Assembly (NCBI GenBank): GCA_009885445.1
Contig: VFKQ01000173.1
Location: 1-26,553 of the forward strand
DNA length: 26,553 nt
Direction: 5' to 3'
From: Anaerolineaceae bacterium
GTDB taxonomy: Bacteria; Chloroflexota; Anaerolineae; Anaerolineales; Villigracilaceae
Both the position numbers and the translations under genes were made by a program. The notes under the pieces were generated by a model. It saw nothing but the letters and a program-made list of their open reading frames with translations. It did not search any database and was not told the DNA's origin. Shown in pieces: positions 1-6,620 of this stretch (positions are counted from its first letter, which is position 1; each line of letters opens with the position of its first letter).

Positions 1-171
1 CGTCCCAGCGTCGGGGGTTTCCAATCCGGCAATGATTCTTAGTAATGTAGATTTTCCACTGCCCGACGCGCCGAGCAGACAAACCGTCTCGCCCGCTTTG
101 ACGCGGAAAGAGATGTCGCTGAGCAGTGGCGCGTTGTTGTACGTTTTTGAAATGCGATTAAGTTCAAGCAT
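1..171 (-). CDS. thiQ: ABC transporter ATP-binding protein, N-terminal part (ThiQ-like), cut by window edge
   Basis: Only the first 57 residues lie in the window. Translation of the minus strand from the ATG at 171 begins MLELNRISKTYNNAPL and contains the Walker A motif GASGSGKST at residues 34-42, followed by LLRIIAGLE, which is typical of ABC importer ATPases. The start lies one base after the stop codon of the permease gene, so the two are translationally coupled and form one operon. Placement behind a TPP riboswitch, thiN, a binding protein and a fused permease supports a role as the ATPase of a thiamine (ThiBPQ) importer. On sequence alone it could equally be an iron or other Fe3+/thiamine-family ATPase; the substrate is inferred from context. 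The Q-loop, signature and Walker B lie outside the window. Confidence 0.85.
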   Translation of the reverse strand, partial: MLELNRISKTYNNAPLLSDISFRVKAGETVCLLGASGSGKSTLLRIIAGLETPDAGT

Positions 172-172
172 G

Positions 173-1954
173 CTAAAAATCTTTCGAGCCAGGGAGACGC
201 ATTTTTTCGATGAGCAAAATTGCGAGCAGGGTGATCGTCATCAGAATTGTGGACATGGCCATGGCCTGCCCATAGTTGAGTCCGCCGGGCTGACTGAGGA
301 AGCGCGCGATGGCGACGGGCAGGGTTGGAAAAGCGGGGCGCGAGAGGAGTGTGGCCGCGCCGAATTCGCCGAGCGAGATGGTGAAGGCGAACCCGGCCGA
401 GGCGAGGACGGCGCGGGAGAGAATGGGCCAGTCGACGCTGCGCCAGACGCGGGAGGGCGAGGCGCCGAGGACTGTCGCCGCGTCACGCAGTCGAGTCGGA
501 ATGGAGGCCAGCGCGGGTTGCAGAATCCGAATCACGAAGGGCAGGGCGATAACGGTGTGGGCGAGAGGGATGATGAGCGGGGAAGTGAGCAGTGACCAGT
601 TTTCAGTTTTCAGTAACCAGTGATCAGTAATCAGTGACCAGTTTTGAGTCAGTGGTTTGTTGAAAGTAATCAAGTAGCCGAGGCCGAGGGTGATGGCGGA
701 TGCGCCGAGGGGCAGGGTGATGAGCGGACTAAAAATTTTTGTTGCGCGAGACGAGCGCGAAAGTGCGCGCGCGGCAGGCAGACCGAGGCCGAGCGAAAGG
801 AGGACGGTGGCGGCGGCGTAGGTCAGCGAGTTGCGCGCGGCTTCAAGTGGTGGGACGTAAAAGACTGAGCCGCGGCGGTTGATGAACAGTTCGCGATAAT
901 AATCTATCGTAAAACCGTAGGTCACTGCGCCGCGCTGGCCGCGGTCCGCTTCGAGGCGGGTGATGGAGCGCAGAGGGAGCGAGAGGAGAGGGAGAATGAA
1001 AAAAGATGAAAGAAGAAAGATGAAAGATGAAAGAAGAATCTTTTCACGGAGATTTTTTGCGCGACGCGGCGTGGCGGGCTGAGGCGTTGTGGGGAAAGTA
1101 GATTGTGCGGCCAGCCGATAATAGAGAATGGAGAATGAAAACGTGCATAGCAATTGAATGATGGAAAGCAATGCGGCCATGGGCAGGTTGAGCATTTGCA
1201 GGGCTTGCACATAAATTTCAGTTTCGAGCGTGGAGAATTGCGGGCCGCCGAGCAGGAGGATGACACCGAAGCTGGTGAAGTTGAACAGGAAGACAAGCAG
1301 GGCGGCGGAGAGAATGTGCGGGCGCAAGAGCGGCAAGGTGATTCGCATCCACGTATTAAATGGCGATGCGCCCAGCGTGCGTGCGGCTTGCTCAAGACGC
1401 GGGTCGAGATTCGTGAGCGCGTTGCCGAGGATGCGGATGACGATGGTGCTGTTATAGAAGACGTGCGCGACCACGATGGCAGTGAGGGTGCCGGTGAATT
1501 GAAAAGATGAAAGCGGAAAGATGAAAGATGAAAGACCGCGCGGACCGAGCAGGGCGTTGAAACCGGCGGCGACGACGACGGTGGGCAGTAAAAATGGGAC
1601 GGCAGTTAACGCGCGCAGAATTGCTTTGCCGCGAAATTCGTAACGGGCGAAGAGCCAGGCGGCGGGCAGGCCGAGGGCGAAAGTGAAGAGAGTGGAGAGG
1701 CTGGCTTGATAAAGCGTGAAGTTAAGAGAGTGAACAGTAATCAGTGACCAGTTTTCAGGGAAGAGTCCCAGCGCGAGGATGCGCGTGAGGGGAATGAAGA
1801 AGAAGATGGCGAGGAAGAGGAGCGTGGGAACGAGAGGAAAGATTGAACCACGAAGAAAGGAAGAACGCGAAGAAATAATTGGAGAAGCGAAGCCATTCTT
1901 AATGACTTCCTTCCAAAGAATCTTCGCGCCCTTGGCCTCTTCGCGGTCAATCAT
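173..1954 (-). CDS. thiP: ThiP-like fused ABC importer permease, thiamine uptake, expanded by repeat insertions
   Basis: This 593-residue integral membrane protein has two complete permease domains in one chain, as in ThiP and the iron permease FbpB. Each carries an EAA loop: EQAARTLGASP near residues 188-198 and RDAATVLGASP near 490-500. It should form the membrane channel for the adjacent binding protein and ATPase. The E. coli ThiP is about 536 residues; the surplus here maps largely to stretches coded by 7-bp tandem repeats: residues 68-76, 141-153, 305-329 and 434-457 (the last reads LTQNWSLITDHWLLKTENWS), all in loops or next to membrane segments. Residues about 25-38 are coded by a 9-bp repeat. 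The frame stays open throughout. The ATG at 1954 lies 3 bases after the stop of the upstream binding-protein gene. Thiamine specificity is inferred from the riboswitch and thiN. Confidence 0.9.
   Translation of the reverse strand: MIDREEAKGAKILWKEVIKNGFASPIISSRSSFLRGSIFPLVPTLLFLAIFFFIPLTRILALGLFPENWSLITVHSLNFTLYQASLSTLFTFALGLPAAWLFARYEFRGKAILRALTAVPFLLPTVVVAAGFNALLGPRGLSSFIFPLSSFQFTGTLTAIVVAHVFYNSTIVIRILGNALTNLDPRLEQAARTLGASPFNTWMRITLPLLRPHILSAALLVFLFNFTSFGVILLLGGPQFSTLETEIYVQALQMLNLPMAALLSIIQLLCTFSFSILYYRLAAQSTFPTTPQPATPRRAKNLREKILLSSFIFLLSSFFILPLLSLPLRSITRLEADRGQRGAVTYGFTIDYYRELFINRRGSVFYVPPLEAARNSLTYAAATVLLSLGLGLPAARALSRSSRATKIFSPLITLPLGASAITLGLGYLITFNKPLTQNWSLITDHWLLKTENWSLLTSPLIIPLAHTVIALPFVIRILQPALASIPTRLRDAATVLGASPSRVWRSVDWPILSRAVLASAGFAFTISLGEFGAATLLSRPAFPTLPVAIARFLSQPGGLNYGQAMAMSTILMTITLLAILLIEKMRLPGSKDF
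584..653. repeat. 7-bp tandem array inside thiP (ten units)
   Basis: Ten consecutive heptamers, every one starting with AGT on the plus strand (such as AGTGACC, AGTTTTC, AGTAATC). The 70-bp block codes for about residues 434-457 of the permease, between membrane segments. The register is exact over all ten units while the last four bases vary. Confidence 0.85.
1003..1037. repeat. 7-bp tandem array inside thiP (five units)
   Basis: Five heptamers of the type AAGATGA or AAGAAGA in perfect register. On the minus strand they code for the SSFIFLLSSFF stretch of the permease (about residues 307-319), at the junction of its two halves. The purine-rich run just downstream (972-1000) has the same period more loosely. 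Confidence 0.82.
1124..1137. repeat. Short 7-bp repeat inside thiP (two units)
   Basis: Two identical GAGAATG heptamers in tandem. They code for the FSILY part of the permease near residues 273-277. Only two units are present, so this is reported with lower confidence than the longer arrays. Confidence 0.5.
1504..1538. repeat. 7-bp tandem array inside thiP (five units)
   Basis: Five heptamers (AAGATGA three times, plus AAGCGGA and AAGACCG) in exact register. They code for about residues 140-151 (LSSFIFPLSSF) of the first permease domain. The unit is the same as in the array at 1003-1037, so the two peptides are near copies. Confidence 0.82.
1729..1756. repeat. 7-bp tandem array inside thiP (four units)
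   Basis: Four heptamers beginning AGT, including AGTAATC, AGTGACC and AGTTTTC, which also occur in the array at 584-653. They code for about residues 67-76 (ENWSLITVHS), and the peptide NWSLIT recurs at residues 438-443. Confidence 0.8.
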
Positions 1955-1957
1955 TTT

Positions 1958-3085
1958 TTAGCGCAACACGGCCTGAGTCCACTCTTCGATCCAACGCTCG
2001 CGATTCGTTGAGATCAGCAATGGGTCCATCGTGGCGGGTTGTTCTGGTTGGACGATGAACTGGTGAAATGAATCAGGCAGAAAGGCCAGCGGGTCAATCG
2101 GGTAGACAAACATTTGCAGAGGCACGTCTTCTTGAAACGGCAGGCTGAGCATAAAGTCTATAAAGCGTTCAGCGGCGGCGCGCTTCTGCGTTCCGGCCAG
2201 GATGCCCACAAATTCGATTTGGGTGAAGCAGGTATCCGGCCCGAGAATGGATGCGGTCGGCGCTTCGGCGAGAACTGCGTCAGCGTAGACAACTTCTGCG
2301 GCGGGGCTGGTGCCATACGAGACGACCATCGGTTGCGGGCCGCGCCCGGAGGAGCCGCTGAAATTGGTATAGTAGGCCGTCTCCCAATCGTTGACCACCA
2401 CGAGGCCGTTGGCGCGCAGTCCGCGCCAGTAATCGAGGTAGGCGCCCTCGCCGAAGTGCACGATGGTGGCCAGCAAAAATGCGAGACCAGTAGATGACGT
2501 GGCCGGGTTTTCCATGACCAACATGCCGTTGTATTGCGGCAGTGTCAATTCTTCGAGCGATTGCGGAACGGTCAATTCGTTTTTAGCGAAGAAGGCGCGA
2601 TCATAGTTAACGCACACGTCGCCGAAATCAATCGGGGTGGCGCGATTGCTTGGGTCAAGATTGAACTCGCCGGGGATGTTGCCGCGCAACGGCGATTCGT
2701 ACGGCTCAAAAATTCCGGCGTCGAGGGCGCGCGAAAGGAAGGTGTTGTCCACGCCGAAGAGCACGTCGGCCAGCGGCGCGTCTTTGGTGAGGATGGCCTG
2801 ATTGAGCGTCGCGCCCGCGTCGCCGCCTGCCAGAAAATTAACTTTGATGTTGTTGGCCTGCTCAAACGCGGCCAGAATATTTTCGCTGACGGCGAAAGAG
2901 GCGTGCGTCATCACGGTTAATTGCACAGGCTCCGCCGAGTTAAGCGCGGGTTGCGTTTCGAGCGATTGCGTGGGCACGAATTGAATCTCCGCTGTGGGCG
3001 GGTTGCCCGTTTGCGCGGGCGTTTGCGATGCGCAGGCCAATGCGAGCAGGACGAGGATGGTGATGGATGAGAGGATGCGATTCAT
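1958..3085 (-). CDS. thiB: ThiB-like substrate-binding lipoprotein of thiamine ABC importer
   Basis: The 375-residue product starts with a signal peptide and a lipobox-like ALAC with Cys18, so it is probably a membrane-anchored binding protein. The body has the class of features seen in ThiB/iron-type binding proteins: VQLTVMTHASFAVS near residue 57, LADVLFGVDNTFLSRALDAGIFEPY, and VCVNYDRAFF. These match the thiamine-binding periplasmic protein family (TbpA/ThiB) best. The gene sits between thiN and the permease, and the Shine-Dalgarno GGAG lies 6 bases before the ATG. The gap to thiN is filled by a 70-bp heptamer array. Sequence alone cannot exclude another anionic or cationic ligand, but the TPP riboswitch upstream makes thiamine or a phosphate ester of it the likely ligand. 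Confidence 0.88.
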   Translation of the reverse strand: MNRILSSITILVLLALACASQTPAQTGNPPTAEIQFVPTQSLETQPALNSAEPVQLTVMTHASFAVSENILAAFEQANNIKVNFLAGGDAGATLNQAILTKDAPLADVLFGVDNTFLSRALDAGIFEPYESPLRGNIPGEFNLDPSNRATPIDFGDVCVNYDRAFFAKNELTVPQSLEELTLPQYNGMLVMENPATSSTGLAFLLATIVHFGEGAYLDYWRGLRANGLVVVNDWETAYYTNFSGSSGRGPQPMVVSYGTSPAAEVVYADAVLAEAPTASILGPDTCFTQIEFVGILAGTQKRAAAERFIDFMLSLPFQEDVPLQMFVYPIDPLAFLPDSFHQFIVQPEQPATMDPLLISTNRERWIEEWTQAVLR

Positions 3086-3107
3086 ATAAACTCCAGTTTT
3101 GAAAAAA

Positions 3108-3177
3108 GGGAAAAGAGAGAAGAGAAAAGAGAAAAGAGAGAAGAGAAAAGAGATTAGAGATTAGAGACTGAGGACTT
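3108..3177. repeat. 7-bp tandem array between thiN and thiB (ten units)
   Basis: Ten heptamers in one register whose sequence shifts along the array: GAGAAAA/GAGAGAA units, then GAGATTA twice, then GAGACTG and AGGACTT. The array fills most of the thiN-thiB gap and runs over the thiN stop codon (3161-3163) into its last codons. Confidence 0.85.
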
Positions 3178-3811
3178 GGCGGCGGTGGATGATGAGCAGG
3201 AGGCCAGACTTGATTTCGATGTTGGCGATGTCTGCAGTCATTTCATTGCTGATGCCGCGCGGTTTGTGGGCATAAAGAATTTCATCAGACAGCGGCCATT
3301 TGAGTCCGCTGGCGCTGGTGATGTGGACGTCGCCGCCCCAGGGAATCAGCGAGACGATGTCCCCGCTTCGGCCCGCGACCTGTGAGCGGGTTCGCGCGAA
3401 GAAGGCTTGTTCGACCCCGTCGTCGAGTCGAAGGTCGAAAGTCGAAAGTCGTGCGTCGGTTAACAGAGCGATGTTGGCGATGGTTTGATCGAGTCGTCCG
3501 CCGAGCGCGGCGAGGATGATGATTTCTTTGTTGCCGATTTCAATGGCGCGTTCAATGGCGAGTTCGAGATCGGTTTCGTTTTTGTCGCGCGGGAAGATTT
3601 CGATGGGGACGTTGAGTTGCTCCAGTTTTTTCCAGTCGGCTTGGTTGAGCGAATCCATGTCGCCGAGGACGAGATTGGGCGCCCGACCCAGTTCGAGCGC
3701 GTGCCGCGTTCCGCCGTCTGCGGCGAGGATGAAGTCGTCGGGGCGAAGAAGTCTGCGGGCAGAGTCTATGTCGGGTAGAGTCCCGTTGGCGAAGATGATT
3801 GTGCGTGGCAT
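3161..3811 (-). CDS. thiN: Thiamine pyrophosphokinase
   Basis: The 216-residue protein matches bacterial thiamine pyrophosphokinase (COG1564), which converts thiamine plus ATP to thiamine diphosphate in the cytoplasm. Visible motifs are DGG at residues 32-34, GDMDS at 50-54, KNETDLELA at 77-85 and GGRLDQT at 104-110. It is the first gene after the TPP riboswitch and precedes the thiamine importer genes, so imported thiamine would be trapped and activated directly. The Shine-Dalgarno GAGG lies 5 bases before the ATG. Two parts are repeat-derived: residues 118-129 (TDARLSTFDLRL) come from five NNNGTCG heptamers at 3424-3458, and the last residues plus the stop codon lie in the heptamer array 3108-3177. 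Confidence 0.95.
   Translation of the reverse strand: MPRTIIFANGTLPDIDSARRLLRPDDFILAADGGTRHALELGRAPNLVLGDMDSLNQADWKKLEQLNVPIEIFPRDKNETDLELAIERAIEIGNKEIIILAALGGRLDQTIANIALLTDARLSTFDLRLDDGVEQAFFARTRSQVAGRSGDIVSLIPWGGDVHITSASGLKWPLSDEILYAHKPRGISNEMTADIANIEIKSGLLLIIHRRQVLSL
3424..3458. repeat. 7-bp tandem array inside thiN
   Basis: Five consecutive heptamers all end in GTCG on the plus strand (for example AAAGTCG twice in a row). The array is in coding sequence and specifies about residues 118-129 of ThiN without breaking the frame. Confidence 0.75.
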
Positions 3812-3828
3812 ATGTCCTCAGCCTGGTG

Positions 3829-3888
3829 CTCTCCTGTGGTCTCGATACGGCGGAAGAACGCCGCCTACTCGACCACCCACGGGAGAGT
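3829..3888. repeat. Hairpin repeat, GGTCTCGATACGG...CTACTCGACCACC type, copy 1
   Basis: The element has the end motifs TCTCGATACGG and CTACTCGACCACC around a GGCG/CGCC core, and is flanked by complementary CTCTCC and GGAGAG, so it can fold as a long interrupted hairpin. It lies between the riboswitch terminator and thiN, in the leader of the thiamine operon. An inverted copy lies at 17050-17083. Similar TCTCGATACG...TACTCGACCA repeats are abundant in some actinobacterial genomes (recalled, not searched). Confidence 0.65.
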
Positions 3889-3890
3889 GA

Positions 3891-3924
3891 ATAAATAAAA
3901 AACCATCCTCAGCGGAGGATGGTT
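3891..3924 (-). terminator. Intrinsic terminator of the TPP riboswitch
   Basis: On the minus strand a perfect 10-bp stem (AACCATCCTC with GAGGATGGTT, loop CGCT) is followed by TTTTATTTATT. It lies directly after the TPP aptamer and before thiN, so it is the expression platform: the CCTCCGCT part of the hairpin could be sequestered by alternative pairing when TPP is absent. Confidence 0.88.
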
Positions 3925-3933
3925 GATGGTGAG

Positions 3934-4029
3934 TTAACGATCCCTCCGCTGGTATGAACCAGATCAGGTAATGCGGGTCGAGCGTTTACGCTCCTCTCAG
4001 CCTGTTCGCGCAGGCTCCCCGTTCAGTTG
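3934..4029 (-). promoter_or_regulatory. TPP riboswitch aptamer (THI element)
   Basis: Reading the minus strand, the order of conserved THI-box segments is present: ACGGGGAGCC, then GGCTGAGAGGAG, then GACCCGCATTACCTGATCTGG (given in part), then TACCAGCGGAGGGATCGTT. CTGAGA and CCTGATCTGG...ACCAGCG...GGGA are the pyrimidine- and pyrophosphate-sensing cores known for TPP riboswitches. P1 is closed by AACG and CGTT. It is followed by an intrinsic terminator and then thiN-thiB-thiP-thiQ, so high TPP should stop transcription of thiamine salvage. Confidence 0.95.
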
Positions 4030-4037
4030 GCAAGCGG

Positions 4038-4066
4038 AGTATATGCGGGCGGCGGGCGCGCGTCAA
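4038..4066 (-). promoter_or_regulatory. Sigma-70-type promoter of the thiamine operon
   Basis: On the minus strand, TTGACG (4061-4066) and TATACT (4038-4043) are separated by exactly 17 bases. The predicted transcription start near 4031 lies just before the TPP aptamer, as expected for a riboswitch leader. Confidence 0.82.
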
Positions 4067-4111
4067 GTAAAAAATGCATCTACGCTATGGCTTTTGCAAA
4101 GTCCAAAAATC

Positions 4112-4146
4112 TTCAACGCGAATTGCACGAATGGGCGAATAACACG
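4112..4146. repeat. 9-bp periodic repeat (CACGAATAA type)
   Basis: Three 9-bp units, GCACGAATG, GGCGAATAA and CACGAATAA, stand in tandem in the gap between the thiamine promoter and the BMP gene. The same period and a related unit (ACACGAAGG) occur at 23664-23748 and 15209-15236. No ORF of interest is present here. Confidence 0.55.
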
Positions 4147-4206
4147 AATAAACAAGGAAAAATTTACGGCAAAGAATTTTGAATTGCGTAAGTCCTATAA
4201 AATCAT

Positions 4207-5235
4207 CTACGGCGCCGGGCGGACGTTTGTCTGCACTGCGCCTTGCGCCAGAGCGCTTGCCAGCCCCTCGAGCCTTGCGCGGACCGTGGGCGGGGCCAGC
4301 CTCTCGAGGGCGTGGTACGACCCCAAAGCGTATTGCCCCACAAATTCGCCGCCCGAAAATTTTCCCTGCGCGATCATTGCAAGCAATTCATGCACGGCCA
4401 AGCCGGCTTGCTTCTGCGCACTGTTTAGCGCGAAATCGTTTGCGACAATTTCATAATATTGATCCACATCCGCGCCAATCACCATCATCCCGCGCCCCGC
4501 TGCAGACTCGAGCACGCCGTCTGCTGTTGCGCCGCCAGCGGCGAAGATGATATCGACCCCGCCGATCTTCAAGCTGGGAATACGCTCCTCACCCCAAGCG
4601 CGGTCATTAAATAATTCAGATGGACTACCGTCAGCATGATAAATCACGCGCACATTCACCGTCGCAGACACTGAACGCGCGCCCGCGCGGAAGCCTTCGC
4701 AGGTGCGCCACATCTCGGGCAGTGACTCGGTTTCGCACAGCGCGGCAATTTTTCCGGTGCGAGTCGTCAGTGCGGCGAGGGCGCCAGCGAGGTAACCGCC
4801 CTGGTCTTCGGGGAAAGTGACGATAGCCAGATTCGGACGGGACTCTTCAACAGCCTGGTCCACGCCGATGAAGGTCAAGCCCGGCCACTCGTCGGCGGCG
4901 GCGAGGCGGGTTTCGTCGCCCAGCGCAAAACCGACAGTGACGATGATGTCGTAGCCCGCTTCGGCAAAGGTGCGAATATTTTTGGCATGGTCGCGCGCGT
5001 CCACCGTTTCAATAAACGCGGAATGATGCACCAGCCCCTCAGCCTGCGCCGCCTGCACCCCCGCCCACGCGGACTGGTTGAGGCCGTGGTCGTCCACGCC
5101 GCCAAAACCGGTGACGAGGCCGACGCATAAAACATCTGTCCGCGCGCAATCTTTTGAGGAAGGACTGCAGGCGGCTATGTTGAAAGTCAAAATAAATAGA
5201 GTGAGCAAATATCTAAACAGGCGCGCAACCATCAT
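4207..5235 (-). CDS. BMP-family substrate-binding lipoprotein
   Basis: The 342-residue product starts with a hydrophobic signal and the lipobox IAAC (Cys23), so it should be a lipid-anchored extracytoplasmic protein. The mature part fits the basic membrane protein (BMP/PnrA/TmpC) family of periplasmic-binding-like proteins, which commonly bind purine nucleosides: VGLVTGFGGVDDHGLNQSAWAGVQAA, then YDIIVTVGFALGDETRLAAA, FIGVDQ, FPEDQGGYLAGALAA and, near the end, VIGADVDQYY. Family members normally accompany an ABC ATPase and two permeases, but none is present here; instead the gene follows an MFS transporter by 17 bases. The ligand is not predictable. A second ATG directly follows the first. Its start region overlaps a heptamer array. 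Confidence 0.88.
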   Translation of the reverse strand: MMVARLFRYLLTLFILTFNIAACSPSSKDCARTDVLCVGLVTGFGGVDDHGLNQSAWAGVQAAQAEGLVHHSAFIETVDARDHAKNIRTFAEAGYDIIVTVGFALGDETRLAAADEWPGLTFIGVDQAVEESRPNLAIVTFPEDQGGYLAGALAALTTRTGKIAALCETESLPEMWRTCEGFRAGARSVSATVNVRVIYHADGSPSELFNDRAWGEERIPSLKIGGVDIIFAAGGATADGVLESAAGRGMMVIGADVDQYYEIVANDFALNSAQKQAGLAVHELLAMIAQGKFSGGEFVGQYALGSYHALERLAPPTVRARLEGLASALAQGAVQTNVRPAP

Positions 5236-5261
5236 CCTTTATCTTTCATCTTTCATCCTTG
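5234..5261. repeat. 7-bp tandem array at the MFS-BMP junction (four units)
   Basis: Four heptamers starting ATC on the plus strand (ATCCTTT, ATCTTTC twice, ATCCTTG). The array spans the MFS stop codon (5253-5255) and touches the first base of the BMP start codon, filling the 17-base intergenic gap. Confidence 0.75.
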
Positions 5262-6536
5262 AATGATTTGCGCTTCGCCGCGTTTGACGCCGAGCATGAG
5301 TAGCATGGCGACGAACATGAAGAAGGGCGCGATGAGCATGATGATGTTGTAATTGTCGCCGGAGAGTTTGATGGCCCAGCCGTTGACATTTGGCCCGACG
5401 ATGGCGGCCAGCGTGGAGAAAAGATAGTAGAGGCCGGTGTATGTGCCTACACGCGCCGCGCCGGTTAAGTCTACGACCATGGGCAGGGAGTTGATGTTGA
5501 CGAAGGCCCAGCCGATGCCGCCGAAGATGAGCAGGAGGCCCGCGATGGTCAACATAGGCGCGCCGCCCTCCACGAGCGGGATGCCGACGACTGGAAGAGC
5601 GCCCAAACCAGTCAACAAAACATCGGGCGGGAAAAGATAGAGGAAGAGCATGGCCAGCATCACCATCACCAGCCCCATGGTGATGGTGATGCGGCGGCCA
5701 ATTTTTGCCGCGATCCAACCCGAGGGGATGGCGAACAAAACGAAGAAGACGATGAAGGTCGAAAGCAGGGTCGCGCCGTCGCCGGCATTGATGCCCAAGT
5801 AGTTCTGGGCATATAAGGTGAAGAAAGACTCCAACGCCGAATAGCCGATGAACCAAAATAGGATGGCCAGGAAAAGTCGCAGGGCGCTTTTATCTTCGGA
5901 TTTTAATTCACTGCGCAGGCTGGCAAATACACTGGGTTGCTCCTCGCTGTGCTCATATTCTGTCGGTTCCTTGATGAAGAAAAACAGAATTAATGCCGAA
6001 AGCAAAACCAACACAGAGCCGAGCCAAAACGGAAAGCTCGGGTTGAGTTTGTATAGCATGCCGCCGATCACATAAGCGAGGATCGCTCCGATGCCGCCCA
6101 TGAAGTTGATGATGCCATTGGCTTGTGAACGATACGCGGAGGGCGTGACGTCGGGCATGAGCGCCACGGCGGGCGTGCGCCAGAGGGCGGCGCTGAGCAA
6201 CAATGTGCTCGTGCAGGCGACAAAGAGCGGCAAGACTGCGGCCAATGGAATAAACCCGAAAGCCAGCGCGGAAATTGGTGCGCCCACTAATATGAAGGGC
6301 AGACGGCGTCCAAGCGGCGTACGCAACCGGTCGGACCACGCGCCGACAGCGGGTTGGATGAAGAGCGCGGCGATATTATCCAGCGACATGAAGAAGCCGA
6401 TCATGGCCGGAGCCAGCCCAAATTTCTGAAAGAGGAAGATGGGCACAAAGGCGTTGTACACGCCCCAGATTACACTTCCGCCAAGAAAGCCAAAACTGAG
6501 CAGGAAAATTTTTCCGTAGGTGAAGCGAGATTCCAT
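5253..6536 (-). CDS. MFS transporter (GPH/SLC45-like)
   Basis: From the ATG at 6536 the product has 427 residues and about twelve hydrophobic segments. The start MESRFTYGKIFLLSFGFLGG and the first cytoplasmic loop (PAVGAWSDRLRTPLGRRLPFI, given to show the D-R-x-G-R-R pattern) are typical of Major Facilitator proteins, most like the glycoside-pentoside/SLC45 sugar transporters. The open frame continues upstream to 6716, but the extra 60 residues are Pro/Arg-rich, coded by a heptamer array and the trmD end, so I reject them. A GGAG lies about 8 bases before the chosen ATG. It is 62 bases behind trmD and 17 bases ahead of the BMP gene, suggesting one transcription unit. Substrate unknown; a sugar or nucleoside is possible given the BMP neighbour. 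Confidence 0.85.
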   Translation of the reverse strand: MESRFTYGKIFLLSFGFLGGSVIWGVYNAFVPIFLFQKFGLAPAMIGFFMSLDNIAALFIQPAVGAWSDRLRTPLGRRLPFILVGAPISALAFGFIPLAAVLPLFVACTSTLLLSAALWRTPAVALMPDVTPSAYRSQANGIINFMGGIGAILAYVIGGMLYKLNPSFPFWLGSVLVLLSALILFFFIKEPTEYEHSEEQPSVFASLRSELKSEDKSALRLFLAILFWFIGYSALESFFTLYAQNYLGINAGDGATLLSTFIVFFVLFAIPSGWIAAKIGRRITITMGLVMVMLAMLFLYLFPPDVLLTGLGALPVVGIPLVEGGAPMLTIAGLLLIFGGIGWAFVNINSLPMVVDLTGAARVGTYTGLYYLFSTLAAIVGPNVNGWAIKLSGDNYNIIMLIAPFFMFVAMLLMLGVKRGEAQIIQG

Positions 6537-6557
6537 GAGGGACTCCGGAGGGGAAAA

Positions 6558-6620
6558 GATGAAAGGTGAAGGATGAAGGATGAAAGGTGAATTGCGAGTT
6601 AGGAGTTGCGGGTTAGGGTT
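6558..6620. repeat. 7-bp tandem array at the trmD 3' end (nine units)
   Basis: Nine heptamers in one register. The first five are of GATGAAG/GGTGAAG type; the last four change to TGCGAGT, TAGGAGT, TGCGGGT and TAGGGTT. The change of sequence without change of register is clear here. The array covers the trmD stop codon (6599-6601) and codes its last residues (TLTRNS). Confidence 0.82.

Noticed and set aside
584..653. CRISPR array
   Set aside because: Units are 7 bp without spacers, and no cas genes are present; the array is in an open coding frame.
4030..4550. Plus-strand frames through the thiamine promoter and BMP gene end
   Set aside because: They are antisense to the promoter and BMP lipoprotein, and are rich in Arg, Ser, Pro and Ala as expected for shadows.
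5239..5856. 205-residue frame on the minus strand, His/Arg-rich
   Set aside because: It overlaps the well-supported MFS gene on the same strand in another frame; its composition is that of a shadow frame of GC-rich coding DNA.
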